NCBI GenBank assembly: GCA_947463325.1
Contig: CANHQT010000006.1
Span: 26,507 to 90,506 of the forward strand
Source: Sphingomonadaceae bacterium
Lineage (GTDB): Bacteria > Pseudomonadota > Alphaproteobacteria > Sphingomonadales > Sphingomonadaceae
Length of the DNA: 64,000 bases
Direction: 5' to 3'
Shown: positions 38,231 through 46,335 of the stretch, piece by piece
Position numbering within the stretch: the first letter of the stretch is position 1
Layout: each line of letters opens with the position of its first letter
Position numbers and translations under genes: made by a program
Notes under the pieces: generated by a model
Told to the model about the DNA's origin: nothing
Database searches by the model: none
What the model saw: only the letters and a program-made list of their open reading frames with translations

Positions 38231-38251
38231 ACCCCGGGTCAAGTCCGGGGT
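38231..38251. repeat. Extragenic palindrome, type D (ACCCCGG-GTCAAGT-CCGGGGT)
   Basis: Perfect 7-bp arms around a GTCAAGT loop, followed by GACGGG. I recall this CCCCGGGTCAAGTCCGGGG element as widely dispersed in alphaproteobacterial genomes; with A, B and C it makes four repeat types within 300 bp. Confidence 0.6.
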
Positions 38252-38314
38252 GACGGGGGTGAGTGGTGAGGGGTGGCGGGGTGAGGGTGGCCGGGAGGGT
38301 TTTGGCTTTGCCGG

Positions 38315-38722
38315 TCAGGCCATCTCTGCCTTCAGCGCGCTGGCGAAGCTGGTCATCAGCACGCGGGTGTCGGCCTGCATGGTGAGGGGCAGGGTGGCGG
38401 CGAATTCTGTGGCGGCGCCGGCGCCGGTCAGCGGGCTGGTGCAGGCCCGCATCGACCAGCCGGGACATTCGCGTTCCCGCCGCTCATCTTCGCGGATGAC
38501 GACGAGATCATGGTGGCGGGCGTCCTGGGCGATGCGGCTCATGGTGGCGCGCACGGCCATCTCCTCCCCTTCGAGTAACTGCATGAAGTGTCGGCCGTTG
38601 CAGAGGAGCAGGCCGGTGATGTCGAGTTGCTGATTGCGTTCGCGGGCATCAGCGGCGAGGGCATCGAGGCTCGCCATATCGAAGCGCGAGCCAACGCGGC
38701 TCACGTAGATGAGTGACAGCAT
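38315..38722 (-). CDS. BLUF-domain blue-light sensor
   Basis: A 135-aa flavin photoreceptor. Measured from the ATG at 38722, the key residues are Tyr6, Asn30, Gln48, Trp89 and Met91, each exactly 15 less than Tyr21, Asn45, Gln63, Trp104 and Met106 of AppA, so the flavin hydrogen-bond network is complete. The core blocks are SLIYVSRVG, DITGLLLCNGRHFMQLLEG and CPGWSM. There is no fused EAL, GGDEF or cyclase domain; residues 95-135 form only a short helical tail, so it must signal through a partner. No obvious partner is adjacent. Confidence 0.9.
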   Translation of the reverse strand: MLSLIYVSRVGSRFDMASLDALAADARERNQQLDITGLLLCNGRHFMQLLEGEEMAVRATMSRIAQDARHHDLVVIREDERRERECPGWSMRACTSPLTGAGAATEFAATLPLTMQADTRVLMTSFASALKAEMA

Positions 38723-38778
38723 ATGGGGACGTGCCCCTTTCTCTCCTGTCCCCCTGCCCCTCCCCAAAGGTAGGCGGT

Positions 38779-38800
38779 TCGTGCGTCGTTTCGCGCACGA
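38779..38800. promoter_or_regulatory. Inverted repeat upstream of the BLUF gene
   Basis: TCGTGCG (38779-38785) and CGCACGA (38794-38800) form a perfect 7-bp inverted repeat with an 8-nt spacer, 57 bp before the BLUF start and in the shared region with the plus-strand membrane gene. Possible operator; no regulator identified. Confidence 0.3.
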
Positions 38801-38955
38801 TTCGCAAAGAGCAACATCCCCATTATGACGCGGCGGCGCAAGCCGGTTGACGAGGGGGACGGTGCCGTAGTGTCACGGCTTGCCTTTGGGGCATTTGGGC
38901 GTAGCATCTCTCCCCATCGCCGCCGGTTGGCGGCCTGCGGGAGGGGAGAACCGTT

Positions 38956-39393
38956 ATGCGACCCGAATCCATCGTCAATTTCGAACGTTTCTATCTCGGC
39001 GCCATGGGCGTCGGGATCATCAATAGCGTGCTCACCTGGAACGACGCGCAGGAGATGGTGGCCGCCGATATGGCCGCTTCAGGCTTGGGTTCCGGATTTT
39101 TGGTGGCGACGATCGGGATCGGTTTGGCGATCACGCTGCTCCTCTGGTATTTTGTCGCGCGGCGCGGCAGCAACATCGCCAAGTGGATCATCACCATCTT
39201 TTTTGGCCTTGGCCTGCTGTTCATGATCCCGACCCTGTTTGGATCGGCTCCGCTGCCGGGCGGCACGATCGGTCTGGTGCTGACGTTGGTGAGCACGGCG
39301 ATGCAGGGCTATGCGGTGTACATGCTGTTCCAGCCCGATGCCGTCGCCTGGTTGAAGGGCGAGAGCAAGGTCGATCCCGGCACCTTTAACTGA
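38956..39393 (+). CDS. Four-helix membrane protein, unknown function
   Basis: A 145-aa protein with about four membrane segments (FYLGAMGVGIINSVLTW, LVATIGIGLAITLLLWYFVA, WIITIFFGLGLLFMIPTLF, IGLVLTLVSTAMQGYAVYML) and a polar C-terminus that contains WLKGES. It looks like the small inner-membrane proteins sometimes joined to RDD or DUF families, but I cannot assign one. A strong GGGAGGGGAGA site precedes the ATG. It is divergent from the BLUF gene across 233 bp, which might mean shared control. Confidence 0.75.
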   Translation: MRPESIVNFERFYLGAMGVGIINSVLTWNDAQEMVAADMAASGLGSGFLVATIGIGLAITLLLWYFVARRGSNIAKWIITIFFGLGLLFMIPTLFGSAPLPGGTIGLVLTLVSTAMQGYAVYMLFQPDAVAWLKGESKVDPGTFN

Positions 39394-39507
39394 GCGTCTG
39401 TCCTACAGCCCCGCGCGCATGGCATGATGGCCTTTGCGTGCGGGGAGTGACCGGCAGGAAGCCGGGGTGCCGCGCGCCACCTTTCATGAGTGGCGGGAGG
39501 AAGCGGC

Positions 39508-40036
39508 ATGGCGGCAGCAAAAGGCGCGGGTGCGCATCGGATCGGGGCGATAGCCGAGCGGTTCGAGAGCGGCGGGCGCGGGCCCGGCACAGTTTCCAGC
39601 GGCGCGGGTGACCCGGGCGGCATATCCTATGGCACCTATCAGCTCGCCTCCCGCACCGGGACGCTGGGCCGTTTCCTGAGCGCAGAGGGCGCGCGCTGGG
39701 CCGCGGAACTGGCAGCCGGCGGCAAGCCGGGGAGCGCGGGATTTTCCGCCGTGTGGAAAGCCATAGCGCGGCGCGACCGTGCAGCGTTCGGCGCGGCGCA
39801 GCACGGCTTTATCGCGCGCACCCATTATACGCCGGCGATTCGCCGACATGCCCGCGGGTGCCAATGTTCTCGTTCGAGCTGGCGGAGGCGTTTGGAGAAG
39901 GGGTGCGGGCGGATGGCAGGCGCCGACATCCATCCCGGCCGCTGTTGCCGGTGCGACAGTCGACACCGAGTGTCGAGCGTCAGTTTCCGCATTGATTTCG
40001 GCACTTGCGGCACAGGGACTGATTGTGGCCGGCTAA
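39508..40036 (+). pseudogene. Broken phage/GTA-related gene (VgrG-related N-part, out-of-frame tail)
   Basis: From ATG 39508, with GGGAGG 7 nt before it, the first roughly 110 residues match the front of VgrG-related/phage-tail proteins as I recall them (GGISYGTYQLASRTGTL, then AAQHGFIARTHY). After about 39840 that frame turns into Cys/Arg-rich noise and stops at 40137. In another frame, 39845-40036 reads FADMPAGANVLVRAGGG and GATVDTECRASVSALIS, ending LIVAG, like the tail of phage or gene-transfer-agent structural proteins. A deletion or frameshift joining two genes is the best explanation. Confidence 0.6.
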
Positions 40037-40184
40037 GTGTGACTAAAGGCGCTGTGTTGGATAGTGCCCAAAACTGTGGCGGGAACGCAACACCGGCTGA
40101 GAATTGCTGGCTTGCACGGCAACCTTTGAGCAGGTAAGGATTTTAGAGAGCGTTCTACCGTTCATTTCAGAAGGGGATTATCCA

Positions 40185-41318
40185 ATGAGGAAGCTTGCCG
40201 TAGCAATGGCACTCGCTTCCACCGCCCTTGCCTCGCCCGCGCTTGCCGCCGACGATGCTTGGTACGTGGGGGTCGAAGGTGGTGTGATGATCGTCGAGGA
40301 TCTGAACCTCGATATCGGCGCCGCAACCGGTGCTGTATCCATGGACCACAAAACCGGCTACGACATCGGCGGTTTCGTCGGCTATGATTTCGGCGGCTTC
40401 CGTGCCGAGGTCGAAGTCGGTTACCGTCAGGCTGAAAGTGACGGGATCAATATTGCGCAGGGCGGTATCCCCGGCAATGCTGGTGCCAACACCGCGATTT
40501 TCGGTCGCCGCAACACCAATGGTCAGGCCAGCGCGCTGAGCTTCATGCTCAATGGTTTGCTCGACTTCGGTGAAGATGACGGCATTCAGGGTTATGTCGG
40601 CGGTGGTGCCGGTGTTGCCCGCGTGAGCGTCGACAACATCTTTGCCAGCCCGTCATGGCTTAACGACAGCGACACCGGCTTTGCCTGGCAGGCACTTGCC
40701 GGCGTTCAGGCTCCGGTCAGCGACAATGTCGACGTCGGCCTGCGCTATCGTTTCTTCAACGCTGACAGCGTCAATCTGGTGGACCGTCTGGGCCGCAACG
40801 TAGAAACGCGTTTCCGTTCGCACTCGCTGATGGGCACGCTGACCTACAACTTCGGTGGTGAAGAGCCGGCTGCGCCGCCTCCTCCGCCGCCGCCGCCTCC
40901 GCCGCCGCCGCCGCCGCCTCCGCCTCCGCCCCCGCCGCCTCCGCCTCCGCCGCCTCCGGCGCCGGTGTGCAATAGCGGTCCGTACATCGTGTTCTTCGAT
41001 TGGGATAAGGACAACATCACCGCTGATGCTGCCCAGACCCTCGACAACGCGGTTTCGGCTTATCGCAACTGCGGTAACGCGGCCGTGATGGTTGCCGGTC
41101 ACGCTGACCGCTCGGGCTCGCCGACCTACAACGTTGGCCTGTCGCAGCGTCGCGCCACCAACGTGCAGGCCTATCTGTCGGCTCGGGGTATCCCGGGTAC
41201 GGCGGTCACGACCCGCGCATTCGGTGAAACCCAGAACCGCGTGCCGACGCCGGATGGCGTCCGCAACGACCAGAACCGTCGCGTGGAAATCACCTACGGT
41301 CCGGGTTCGGGACGTTAA
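40185..41318 (+). CDS. OmpA-family outer-membrane porin with polyproline linker
   Basis: A 377-aa protein: signal peptide ending PALAA, an eight-strand beta barrel (about 22-225, WYVGVEGGVMIVED through LMGTLTYNFGG), a linker of 28 consecutive prolines, and an OmpA peptidoglycan-binding domain (YIVFFDWDKDNITADAA, GHADRSGSPTYNVGLSQRR). Two cysteines (PVCNSG and RNCGN) in the C-domain could pair. It links the outer membrane to the cell wall. It has AAGGGG before the ATG and a strong terminator after the stop, as for an abundant protein. Confidence 0.93.
   Translation: MRKLAVAMALASTALASPALAADDAWYVGVEGGVMIVEDLNLDIGAATGAVSMDHKTGYDIGGFVGYDFGGFRAEVEVGYRQAESDGINIAQGGIPGNAGANTAIFGRRNTNGQASALSFMLNGLLDFGEDDGIQGYVGGGAGVARVSVDNIFASPSWLNDSDTGFAWQALAGVQAPVSDNVDVGLRYRFFNADSVNLVDRLGRNVETRFRSHSLMGTLTYNFGGEEPAAPPPPPPPPPPPPPPPPPPPPPPPPPPPPAPVCNSGPYIVFFDWDKDNITADAAQTLDNAVSAYRNCGNAAVMVAGHADRSGSPTYNVGLSQRRATNVQAYLSARGIPGTAVTTRAFGETQNRVPTPDGVRNDQNRRVEITYGPGSGR
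40876..40959 (+). repeat. 28-codon proline tract in the OmpA gene
   Basis: Twenty-eight uninterrupted proline codons, mostly CCG and CCT with one CCC, make a CCN trinucleotide repeat. Translation would depend on EF-P. The tract is likely to vary in length by replication slippage. Confidence 0.95.
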
Positions 41319-41342
41319 TCAACTCTCGGGTTGATGAAGAAG

Positions 41343-41372
41343 GGGGCGGTGCCGCAAGGCGCCGCCCCTTTT
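41343..41372 (+). terminator. Rho-independent terminator after ompA
   Basis: GGGGCGGTGCC (41343-41353), loop GCAA, GGCGCCGCCCC (41358-41368), then TTTTCTTT. One G-T pair in an 11-bp stem. Confidence 0.88.
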
Positions 41373-41635
41373 CTTTGTCCAAGGCAGCGGCGCTGATCAT
41401 TCGGCGGCGCCAAGAGGGGCGGTTCGAGGGAGGGGCTTAGTCGCACCTCGCAAGGCGTGGCCAACCTAGCCCACCTGGCCGTCCAAGGGGTGCGCGCCAC
41501 ATCCTCCGGTAGCGCCAAAGCGCTTACCAGAATTCGGACCTGAATTTGGTCTCGGCCCGCGCGAGAACCACCCCTTGCCCGCGCTCAATGGACGACAGGC
41601 AAAGGGTATGGCGGGTTCCGGACGCTATCGTCGGA
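41373..41635. other. Intergenic region without recognised content
   Basis: About 260 bp between the ompA terminator and the end of the thiolase gene on the minus strand. Short frames here are the tails of frames antisense to thiolase. I see no tRNA fold, repeat of the REP kind or promoter aimed at either neighbour. Confidence 0.4.
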
Positions 41636-42817
41636 TTAGAGAACTTCGAACAGGCCTGCTGCGCCCTGGCCACCGCCGATGCACATGGTGACGACGGCAT
41701 ATTTGACGCCGCGGCGCTTGCCTTCGATCAGCGCGTGGCCGGTGCAGCGTGCACCGGTCATGCCGAACGGGTGACCGATCGAGATCGAGCCGCCGTTGAC
41801 GTTGAGCCGATCGTCGGGGATGCCGAGCCGGTCACGGCAGTAGAGAACCTGCACCGCGAACGCCTCATTAAGCTCCCAAAGGCCGATATCGTCCATCTTC
41901 AGCCCGAACCGGTCGAGCAGCTTCGGGATGGCGTAGACGGGACCGATGCCCATTTCGTCGGGTTCGGTGCCGGCGACGGCCATGCCAACATAGCGGCCAA
42001 GCGGGGTGAGCCCGCGCCGTTCGGCAACCTTGGCCTCCATGACGACGCATGCCGAGGAACCATCGCTGAGCTGGCTCGCGTTGCCGGCAGTGATCGTATG
42101 GCCTTCGCCCATCACCGGCTTGAGGCTGGCAAGGCCTTCGAGCGTCGTGTCGGGACGGTTGCAATCATCCTTGGTGGCGGTGACCTCCTGATAGGTCACT
42201 TCCTTCGTTTCCTTGTTCACCACTGCCATGGTGGCCTGACAGGCGACGATTTCGTCTTCGAACTTGCCAGCGGCCTGTGCGGCAGCGGTGCGCTGCTGCG
42301 ACTGGAGCGAATATTCGTCCTGATATTCGCGGCTGATGTTGTAACGCTTTGCCACGACCTCTGCAGTGCCGATCATCGGCATGTAGATGTGCGGGTGCAT
42401 TTCGAGCAGTTCGCGGTCGGGCTCTACGAACAGCTTGCCGCTGCCGGAGACTCTGGAAATGCTCTCAACGCCGCCGGCGACGATGATGTCCATATTGTCG
42501 ACGATCACCTGCTTGGCCGCTGTGGCAATGGTCATCAGGCCCGACGAGCACTGACGGTCGATGGTCATGCCCGGTACGGTGACGGGCAATCCGGCGCGCA
42601 GGCCGGCGAGACGGGCGACGTTGGTGCCGGTCGAACCCTGCTGCGCGGCAGTGCCCATGATCACGTCATCGACTTCGGCACCTTCGAGGCCGGCGCGCTC
42701 GACAGCCGCGCGGATCGAATAGGCCCCCAGCGTCGCGCCGGGGGTGTTGTTGAATGCGCCGCGCGCCGCCTTGGTCAGCGGGGTACGGGCGGTAGAGACG
42801 ATGACTGCGTCACGCAT
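41636..42817 (-). CDS. Acetyl-CoA acyltransferase (thiolase)
   Basis: Condenses or cleaves acyl-CoA in beta-oxidation or polyhydroxyalkanoate metabolism. The 393-aa protein has the nucleophile Cys90 in DRQCSSG, the His of [10 protein letters not shown] and the C-terminal base Cys in [27 protein letters not shown] is the standard active-site loop. Chain-length preference cannot be decided. It is followed on the same strand, upstream by 43 bp, by the MaoC-type hydratase, making a small fatty-acid cassette. Confidence 0.93.
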   Translation of the reverse strand: MRDAVIVSTARTPLTKAARGAFNNTPGATLGAYSIRAAVERAGLEGAEVDDVIMGTAAQQGSTGTNVARLAGLRAGLPVTVPGMTIDRQCSSGLMTIATAAKQVIVDNMDIIVAGGVESISRVSGSGKLFVEPDRELLEMHPHIYMPMIGTAEVVAKRYNISREYQDEYSLQSQQRTAAAQAAGKFEDEIVACQATMAVVNKETKEVTYQEVTATKDDCNRPDTTLEGLASLKPVMGEGHTITAGNASQLSDGSSACVVMEAKVAERRGLTPLGRYVGMAVAGTEPDEMGIGPVYAIPKLLDRFGLKMDDIGLWELNEAFAVQVLYCRDRLGIPDDRLNVNGGSISIGHPFGMTGARCTGHALIEGKRRGVKYAVVTMCIGGGQGAAGLFEVL

Positions 42818-42860
42818 AGAATTTTCCTTCAGATGCTCCCGCAGGCGGGAGGAGGCTGTG

Positions 42861-43319
42861 TCAGACGAAGAACTGGCTGATCCACTCGGCGATCAGTGCC
42901 GGCTTGTCTTCGCCTTCGATTTCGACGCTGAATTCCAGCGTCTGCTGCCACTGACCGGGGCGCTTTTCCTCCAGTTCGAGCAGCTTGAAATGGGCGCGGA
43001 CCCGCTTGCCTGAGCGCACGGGCGCGAGAAAACGGACTTTGTTGCCGCCATAGTTGACGCCCATTTTTACGCCTTCGACGCGCGGGCAGTCAGACTTTGC
43101 CATCAGCATCGGGAACAGCGAGAGCGTGAGGAAGCCATGAGCGATGGTGCCGCCGAACGGCGTCATCTTGGCCATTTCCTCATTCACATGAATGAACTGA
43201 TGGTCGCCGGTGGCATCGGCGAACTTGTTGATCATGTCCTGATCGACGAGCACCCATTCCGATGTGCCGAGTATTTCACCGGCCTTTGTTGCCATCTCCT
43301 GTGGCGTGATCGAAGCCAT
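42861..43319 (-). CDS. MaoC-family (R)-hydratase
   Basis: A 152-aa hot-dog-fold enoyl-CoA hydratase. The catalytic pair is Asp39 and His44 in [11 protein letters not shown], followed by [15 protein letters not shown], the hydratase-2 motif. Such enzymes pass trans-2-enoyl-CoA to (R)-3-hydroxyacyl-CoA, often feeding polyester synthesis. The start at 43319 has AGGAG 8 nt upstream. It precedes the thiolase gene and is probably cotranscribed. Confidence 0.9.
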   Translation of the reverse strand: MASITPQEMATKAGEILGTSEWVLVDQDMINKFADATGDHQFIHVNEEMAKMTPFGGTIAHGFLTLSLFPMLMAKSDCPRVEGVKMGVNYGGNKVRFLAPVRSGKRVRAHFKLLELEEKRPGQWQQTLEFSVEIEGEDKPALIAEWISQFFV

Positions 43320-43454
43320 GATCGCGTCTCCTGTCCCCGTGAGTTTGCAAGAGCCTATGCCGCGCAGGGCAAGGCTGGACAAGGGGATTCGGTCAAGCCC
43401 GCACGCCGCCCCATCGCGTGCGCGCTGCCTTCCTTTCGAAATTCCGGTTTGATG

Positions 43455-44624
43455 TCAGTCAGCCGGTCGGCCGGCGCGGTCGACCGGAGGCCAGGGCGAG
43501 ATCAGCGTGCCATCCGGATCCGCCGTGAAAGCGACCTGTGTGGGATAAGCAAAGCTGATCCCCTCCGCCCTGAAGCGCTGCATCAGGGCCACGCCAATGG
43601 CGTGGCGGTGCATGAAGACACGATTATAATCATCGTCGAACACGTCGAACTGGAGTTCGAAATCGAGACTTGATGTTCCGAAGCGCATCAGTCCGCAGCG
43701 GATCAGCGTGTGTCCTGCGCCTTCGACAATGTCCCGCGCCATATCCGGAATGCGTTCGACGGTCGGAGCCGGTGTCTGATAGGTCACCCCGAAATCGAGA
43801 TTGAGCCGGCGGCGGGGAACGGAGGCGAAATTCTTCACCTCCTTGTTGAGAAGGTTCATGTTGGAGACGACCACTTCCTCCCCCGACAGGGAGCGTAGTC
43901 GTGTCGATTTGAGGCCGATGCGCTCGACTGTGGCGGTGAACTGGTCGAAACCGATCACATCGCCCTTGCGGAACGGGCGGTCGAAGATGATGGCGAGCGC
44001 CGAGAAAAGGTCTTCGAATACGCCCTTTGCGGCCAGGCCGATGGCAATGCCCCCGATGCCGAGACCGGCAACCAGCGCGGTCACATTCACCCCGAGATTG
44101 TCGAGAACAACGATCGCAGCAATGGCGAACAGGCCGACGGAAACCAGCACATTGATCAGCGACAAGGCGTTGGCCAGCATGTCTGACGCGCCCTGCGCCG
44201 CGCGCTGCCGCACCATGCTCATGATCACTTCGCGTGCCCAGATGGCCACCTGGAAGGCGGCTGCAACAATGAACAGGAAGCGCACAATGTCCGCGAGAAC
44301 GACCGGCGGATTGGCAAAGCCGACGACCAGCCGGATCGAAACCATGATGAGGAAGAAATGGCGCGTGCGGGCTAACACGCGCAGCGTCGTCGCCCAGAAA
44401 CCGTCATGATCGCTCTGTTTGGCGGCTGCCTTGCGAACCATTCGGCGGGCAAAGCGCAGCACCGCGTAGATGAGCGCGCCGGCTCCGGTAGCGAGCGCGA
44501 TATCCCCGCTGTGCGCAGCCAGCCAGGCAAGGACATAATCCCAACCATCATGCAGCTGGGTCAGTGCATCGGGGCTGGTCACGATGGTTGGTGTGGCTGG
44601 CGAAGACGGGGTGGGAACAGTCAT
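43455..44624 (-). CDS. Mechanosensitive channel, MscS family
   Basis: A 389-aa small-conductance channel. About four N-terminal spans precede the pore helix NVTALVAGLGIGGIAIGLAA, whose Gly/Ala pattern is that of MscS TM3, then the beta domain (DRPFRKGDVIGFDQFTATVERIGLKSTRL, in which the RPFRKGD and VERIGLKSTRL blocks are conserved) and a C-terminal alpha-beta domain. It releases solutes during hypo-osmotic shock. It stands alone, 92 bp after the O-ligase gene on the same strand. Confidence 0.92.
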   Translation of the reverse strand: MTVPTPSSPATPTIVTSPDALTQLHDGWDYVLAWLAAHSGDIALATGAGALIYAVLRFARRMVRKAAAKQSDHDGFWATTLRVLARTRHFFLIMVSIRLVVGFANPPVVLADIVRFLFIVAAAFQVAIWAREVIMSMVRQRAAQGASDMLANALSLINVLVSVGLFAIAAIVVLDNLGVNVTALVAGLGIGGIAIGLAAKGVFEDLFSALAIIFDRPFRKGDVIGFDQFTATVERIGLKSTRLRSLSGEEVVVSNMNLLNKEVKNFASVPRRRLNLDFGVTYQTPAPTVERIPDMARDIVEGAGHTLIRCGLMRFGTSSLDFELQFDVFDDDYNRVFMHRHAIGVALMQRFRAEGISFAYPTQVAFTADPDGTLISPWPPVDRAGRPAD

Positions 44625-44716
44625 CTGCAGATCCGGTCATAGCGCCCGGTGGGCCAATCGGTTTTCTGCTGATAGTCGAGCCGGGCAGCCGGCGCCACCG
44701 CCCTTGCCACCCCGAA

Positions 44717-46114
44717 TCAACCGCCCCAGCGACTCTGGTTTGCAGGCACGGTGCCAACAATCGGCGGCGGTTTCACGCCCAGCTGTGCGGTCAGCGGGCG
44801 CCAGCGTGCCTCCGTTTCGCGCCGGTTTGTGTAGGTCCACAGACCGATTTGCAGCGCGATCAACATGTATATGAACGGCTGGAAGGCGATGCCCACGAAC
44901 ATGCTGCCCATCAAATAGACGAGATGACCGCCTTGTAGCGCCGTGGCCAGCGGTCGCACCCAAGCGACATCGGGCGGGGATTCCCGATAGCGGCGGCGCA
45001 GCTTTTCCATCCGCCACAGACAGACGATCTGGATGTACAGCCACATCGCGAGGCCGGGGAAACCCTGTTCCCCGAGCATTTCGAAATAGCTGTTGTGAAA
45101 GGCGCGCGCGCGGTCCGTATAGGGGATGATTTCCCGGTTGACGGCATCGCCCGCTTCGCCGGTTTCGACGCGGTTCACACGTAGTTCGTTGGCGCGATAG
45201 ACTTCGAACCCCCCGCCGAGCGGATGTTCAAGCGCATAGTTCCAGGTCCATTGCCAGACCGCGACCCGGGTCGATGCCGACTGGTCTGAACGGAAATCGG
45301 TGATGGTGTCCATGCGCGAGGCAAAGGCCGCCGGCACCAGCGGCAACGCGATGAGCGCCGCCCCGGTGACGATGCCCAGATAGGTCATGCGCCTTTTGCT
45401 GTCGCGCAAACCGAGCACCACCAGAAACACCGCGCAGACGAGGCCGGTGCGCGCCTGCGTCCCCACCGGGATGAGCAGGCAAGCGAACACCAGCAGAATT
45501 GCGAAGATCCAGACCGGGCGGCTTTTCGGGAACACTGTGCCATAGCGCGCGAGCCACAGGATCAGCGGGATAATCGCTATCGCGACGGTGGAGAAGATCG
45601 AGCCTTCAAAGAGGCCGCTGTTGTCATCCAGCAGCAGTTGCAGCGAGCCATAGCCGCTGCCGCCCATAGCGGTTTTCATGCCCCCGGCGATGGCAAGCGT
45701 GCCGGCGCTCAGCACCATGGTGAGGGCCAGCGCCTCCAGCCTCAGCCGTGTGGTCAGCACCAGCGGCAGGAAGATCGACCAGAGCAGCGCTTTCCACACC
45801 CAATCCCATTTGGAGGCGCCCTCCACAGGGAATTCGGCGTAGACAGTGCTTACCCCGCAATAGGCAAGCAGCAGGATCAGTACGACCTGCAGGTGATCGA
45901 TCTGCATGCCCTTTTTCTTGTCCGCGACCAGCCAGCTGCCGATCGCGAAGAAGAAGATGATCTGTGACAGTGGAATGGTGTTGAGCAGGAAAAAGCTCAG
46001 CCGCTGCGGCGCGACAATGTCCACATAACAGTAGGCGAGGATGAACAGGAACGGCCGCTTGACCGCCATGAAGAGGGTCGCGAGCAGGAAGAGAAGGAAA
46101 AAAACGTCGCGCAT
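44717..46114 (-). CDS. Putative O-glycosylation ligase, exosortase A-associated
   Basis: A 465-aa polytopic protein of the O-antigen-ligase (Wzy/WaaL) type. The opening (RDVFFLLFLLATLFMAVKRPF, then YVDIVAPQRLS) matches the family that accompanies exosortase A/PEP-CTERM loci as I recall it. The large periplasmic loop holds AFHNSYFEMLGEQGFPGL, the Wzy_C signature with its catalytic His. It would transfer polysaccharide from a lipid carrier to a protein or other acceptor at the cell surface. A small ORF precedes it by 6 nt and a glycosyltransferase is divergent. Confidence 0.85.
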   Translation of the reverse strand: MRDVFFLLFLLATLFMAVKRPFLFILAYCYVDIVAPQRLSFFLLNTIPLSQIIFFFAIGSWLVADKKKGMQIDHLQVVLILLLAYCGVSTVYAEFPVEGASKWDWVWKALLWSIFLPLVLTTRLRLEALALTMVLSAGTLAIAGGMKTAMGGSGYGSLQLLLDDNSGLFEGSIFSTVAIAIIPLILWLARYGTVFPKSRPVWIFAILLVFACLLIPVGTQARTGLVCAVFLVVLGLRDSKRRMTYLGIVTGAALIALPLVPAAFASRMDTITDFRSDQSASTRVAVWQWTWNYALEHPLGGGFEVYRANELRVNRVETGEAGDAVNREIIPYTDRARAFHNSYFEMLGEQGFPGLAMWLYIQIVCLWRMEKLRRRYRESPPDVAWVRPLATALQGGHLVYLMGSMFVGIAFQPFIYMLIALQIGLWTYTNRRETEARWRPLTAQLGVKPPPIVGTVPANQSRWGG

Positions 46115-46120
46115 CGCCGG

Positions 46121-46270
46121 TCAGCCACGCGGCCGGGGGGGCAGGAAGCCGGGGGGCGCATGGCGTGCGTCCGCTGCCGCTTCGTCATCGAGATCGTCGC
46201 GTTCACGCAGTCGCCAGAAGGCGACCAGCATCAGCATGTGCGTGGTAAGGATGGCGAGGGCGTCGATCAT
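46121..46270 (-). CDS. Putative 49-aa membrane protein upstream of the O-ligase
   Basis: Open frame MIDALAILTTHMLMLVAFWR, then a charged stretch (LRERDDLDDEAAADA) and a Pro-rich end (PPGFLPPRPRG). One membrane helix followed by an acidic tail. Its stop lies 6 nt before the ligase ATG, so the pair could be translated together. There is no clear ribosome-binding site and I recognise no family; it may be a leader. Confidence 0.45.
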   Translation of the reverse strand: MIDALAILTTHMLMLVAFWRLRERDDLDDEAAADARHAPPGFLPPRPRG

Positions 46271-46335
46271 GCGGGTACCGCCCTAACCCGGCCGGGTTGA
46301 CGCGAGATTAAGCATTCCCTGCCAATGCGCCAAAT

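Noticed and set aside
40844..41102. Poly-Gly and poly-Arg frames opposite the OmpA proline tract
   Set aside because: Direct consequence of the CCN repeat read in other frames.
41373..41635. tRNA or small RNA gene in the gap after ompA
   Set aside because: No cloverleaf, TTCGA loop or CCA-type end could be drawn on either strand.
41546..42880. 444-codon frame antisense to the thiolase gene
   Set aside because: Shadow of a highly conserved gene; composition unlike a real protein.
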